Below the pieces are notes generated by a model. That model was not told the origin of the DNA and did no database searches. It worked only from the letters and a program-made list of their open reading frames with translations. A DNA stretch of 6,802 nt. Origin: Hyphomicrobiales bacterium (GTDB lineage Bacteria > Pseudomonadota > Alphaproteobacteria > Rhizobiales > S144-35). A program made the position numbers and the translations under genes. This document shows positions 6,251-6,802 of the stretch, one piece after another; position 1 is the stretch's first letter, and every line of letters begins with the position of its first letter. The stretch is from positions 1 through 6,802 of the forward strand of contig WGBT01000370.1 of assembly GCA_015494185.1 (NCBI GenBank). Reading direction: 5' to 3'.

Positions 6251-6256
6251 CCCTTT
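6251..6256 (-). promoter_or_regulatory. Ribosome binding site that supports the GTG start of coxB
   Basis: AAAGGG lies 7 nt upstream of the GTG at 6243-6241. The frame upstream closes at a TAG (6270-6268) without an ATG, so GTG is the only well-placed start for a protein with an intact signal segment. Confidence 0.7.
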
Positions 6257-6436
6257 CCAGTATCGTTCTATCTTTGTACTTCTCTATTGACCAAGGACCG
6301 TTCATCCCGGCGCGCCGCATTAATCATTAATGTTAAATGTCGCGTACAGAACAGCCCCTTCCGCCTCTTCACATCAGAAAATGGCGACAACATAACAGCT
6401 TGAAGCCTTTACATCATGAACTTGATATGATGCCCG

Positions 6437-6464
6437 ATAACATCGCAAGGTTGGACTGCATCAA
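6437..6464 (-). promoter_or_regulatory. Weak candidate promoter for coxB with an overlapping FNR/FixK-like box
   Basis: On the minus strand TTGATG (6464-6459) and TGTTAT (6442-6437) are separated by 16 nt, each matching the sigma-70 consensus at four of six positions. TTGATGCAGTCCAA (6464-6451) matches the FNR/FixK pattern TTGAT-N4-ATCAA at eight of ten positions and overlaps the -35 element, a layout suited to repression at low oxygen. The leader to coxB would be about 190 nt. Matches this weak can occur by chance. Confidence 0.2.
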
Positions 6465-6468
6465 TTAC

Positions 6469-6478
6469 GGCTGACACC
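6469..6478. repeat. GGCTGACACC box, copy 1
   Basis: The 10-mer GGCTGACACC occurs here and again at 6690-6699, 221 nt apart, both in the region upstream of coxB. The context AATT-N2 precedes both copies, giving 14 identical positions over 16. It may be a repeated regulator site; no known consensus is claimed. Confidence 0.35.
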
Positions 6479-6689
6479 GAAATTTCAGAGCTCCCCAATG
6501 CGACGCTTCACGGCTTTTACCGCTTATATTTATCTTAATTCATTTGCTTCATGCCTGAGATGAAATGCCAATTATTGCATTGCAACAGCGTACCTCCCTG
6601 AGGCCCGCCCAAGCCGCCTTTACCGCTAACGGTTTCCGCAGCCCAGACTTGCTTTCACAGTTCTGCCCACCGTTAATAAACGCAATTTT

Positions 6690-6699
6690 GGCTGACACC
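6690..6699. repeat. GGCTGACACC box, copy 2
   Basis: Second exact copy of the 10-mer at 6469-6478, again preceded by AATT-N2, in the same orientation and outside any gene. Confidence 0.35.
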
Positions 6700-6802
6700 T
6701 TTTATTTATTTGGCCGTCATTTTTACGCCCCACCTCAGACAAAACTCACCCAGCGCTAAAGAAAGCATGACGGTATCAGCTTGACAACTACGCAGTTTCT
6801 CA

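Larger units (their letters stand above)
6244..6802. other. Non-coding region upstream of coxB, expected to hold the operon promoter
   Basis: About 560 nt without a convincing gene on either strand. A 64-codon plus-strand frame (6565-6759) has no clear ribosome site and no recognisable product. The minus strand is open from the right edge to a TAA at 6708-6706 (31 codons), but I recognise nothing in it. The region is AT-rich in places (for example 6523-6545). I could not fix one sigma-70 promoter. Candidate elements are a duplicated GGCTGACACC box, a palindrome at 6575-6585 and an FNR-like box at 6451-6464. No tRNA or clear terminator was seen. Confidence 0.6.

Noticed and set aside
6565..6759. 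64-codon plus-strand frame upstream of coxB.
   Set aside because: No ribosome site, no hydrophobic or domain pattern that I recognise, and a length expected by chance.
6706..6801. Open minus-strand frame from the right edge ending in TAA, which might be the end of an upstream gene.
   Set aside because: Only 31 codons, composition not distinctive, and it does not look like the end of TldD or another usual neighbour of coxB.

Overview
This window carries a complete aa3-type cytochrome c oxidase operon of an alphaproteobacterium, read entirely on the minus strand. In transcription order it holds coxB (subunit II), coxA (subunit I), ctaB (heme O synthase), a small CoxF-like membrane protein, ctaG (Cox11-type copper chaperone) and coxC (subunit III). 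This gene order, the Cox11-type CtaG and the small TM protein right after ctaB are typical of Alphaproteobacteria. The moderate base composition and protein style would fit a Rhodospirillales-like lineage, but I cannot name a genus.

Layout from right to left (5' to 3' of the operon). Positions 6802-6244 are about 560 nt without a convincing gene and should contain the operon promoter. coxB follows at 6243-5344 with a GTG start, then a 157-nt spacer with small hairpins and a 16-nt imperfect tandem repeat. coxA is at 5186-3591, followed by a 107-nt spacer with a strong 12-bp stem-loop. ctaB is at 3483-2497, and the CoxF-like gene (2504-2214) overlaps its end by 8 nt. A 193-nt spacer leads to ctaG (2020-1364), then a 229-nt AT-rich spacer built of short tandem duplications, then coxC (1134-193). 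A Rho-independent terminator at 92-58 closes the operon. Beyond it, at the left edge, alternating ATACC/GGTAT half-sites overlap a TATAAT on the minus strand, possibly the control region of the next gene.

The genes form one assembly line. CoxA carries heme a, heme a3 and CuB; CoxB carries CuA and receives electrons from cytochrome c; CoxC is the third core subunit. CtaB makes heme O, the precursor of heme A; the heme A synthase gene (ctaA) and the SURF1 gene are not in the window. CtaG delivers copper to CuB, and the CoxF-like protein is probably an assembly factor. All metal-ligand and proton-channel residues I could check are present, so the enzyme should be functional.

I see no mobile element, CRISPR array, rRNA or tRNA, and no undescribed protein system. 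The second-look items are mostly in the unusually long and structured spacers, in the C-terminal extension of the CoxF-like protein and in a loop insertion in subunit III.
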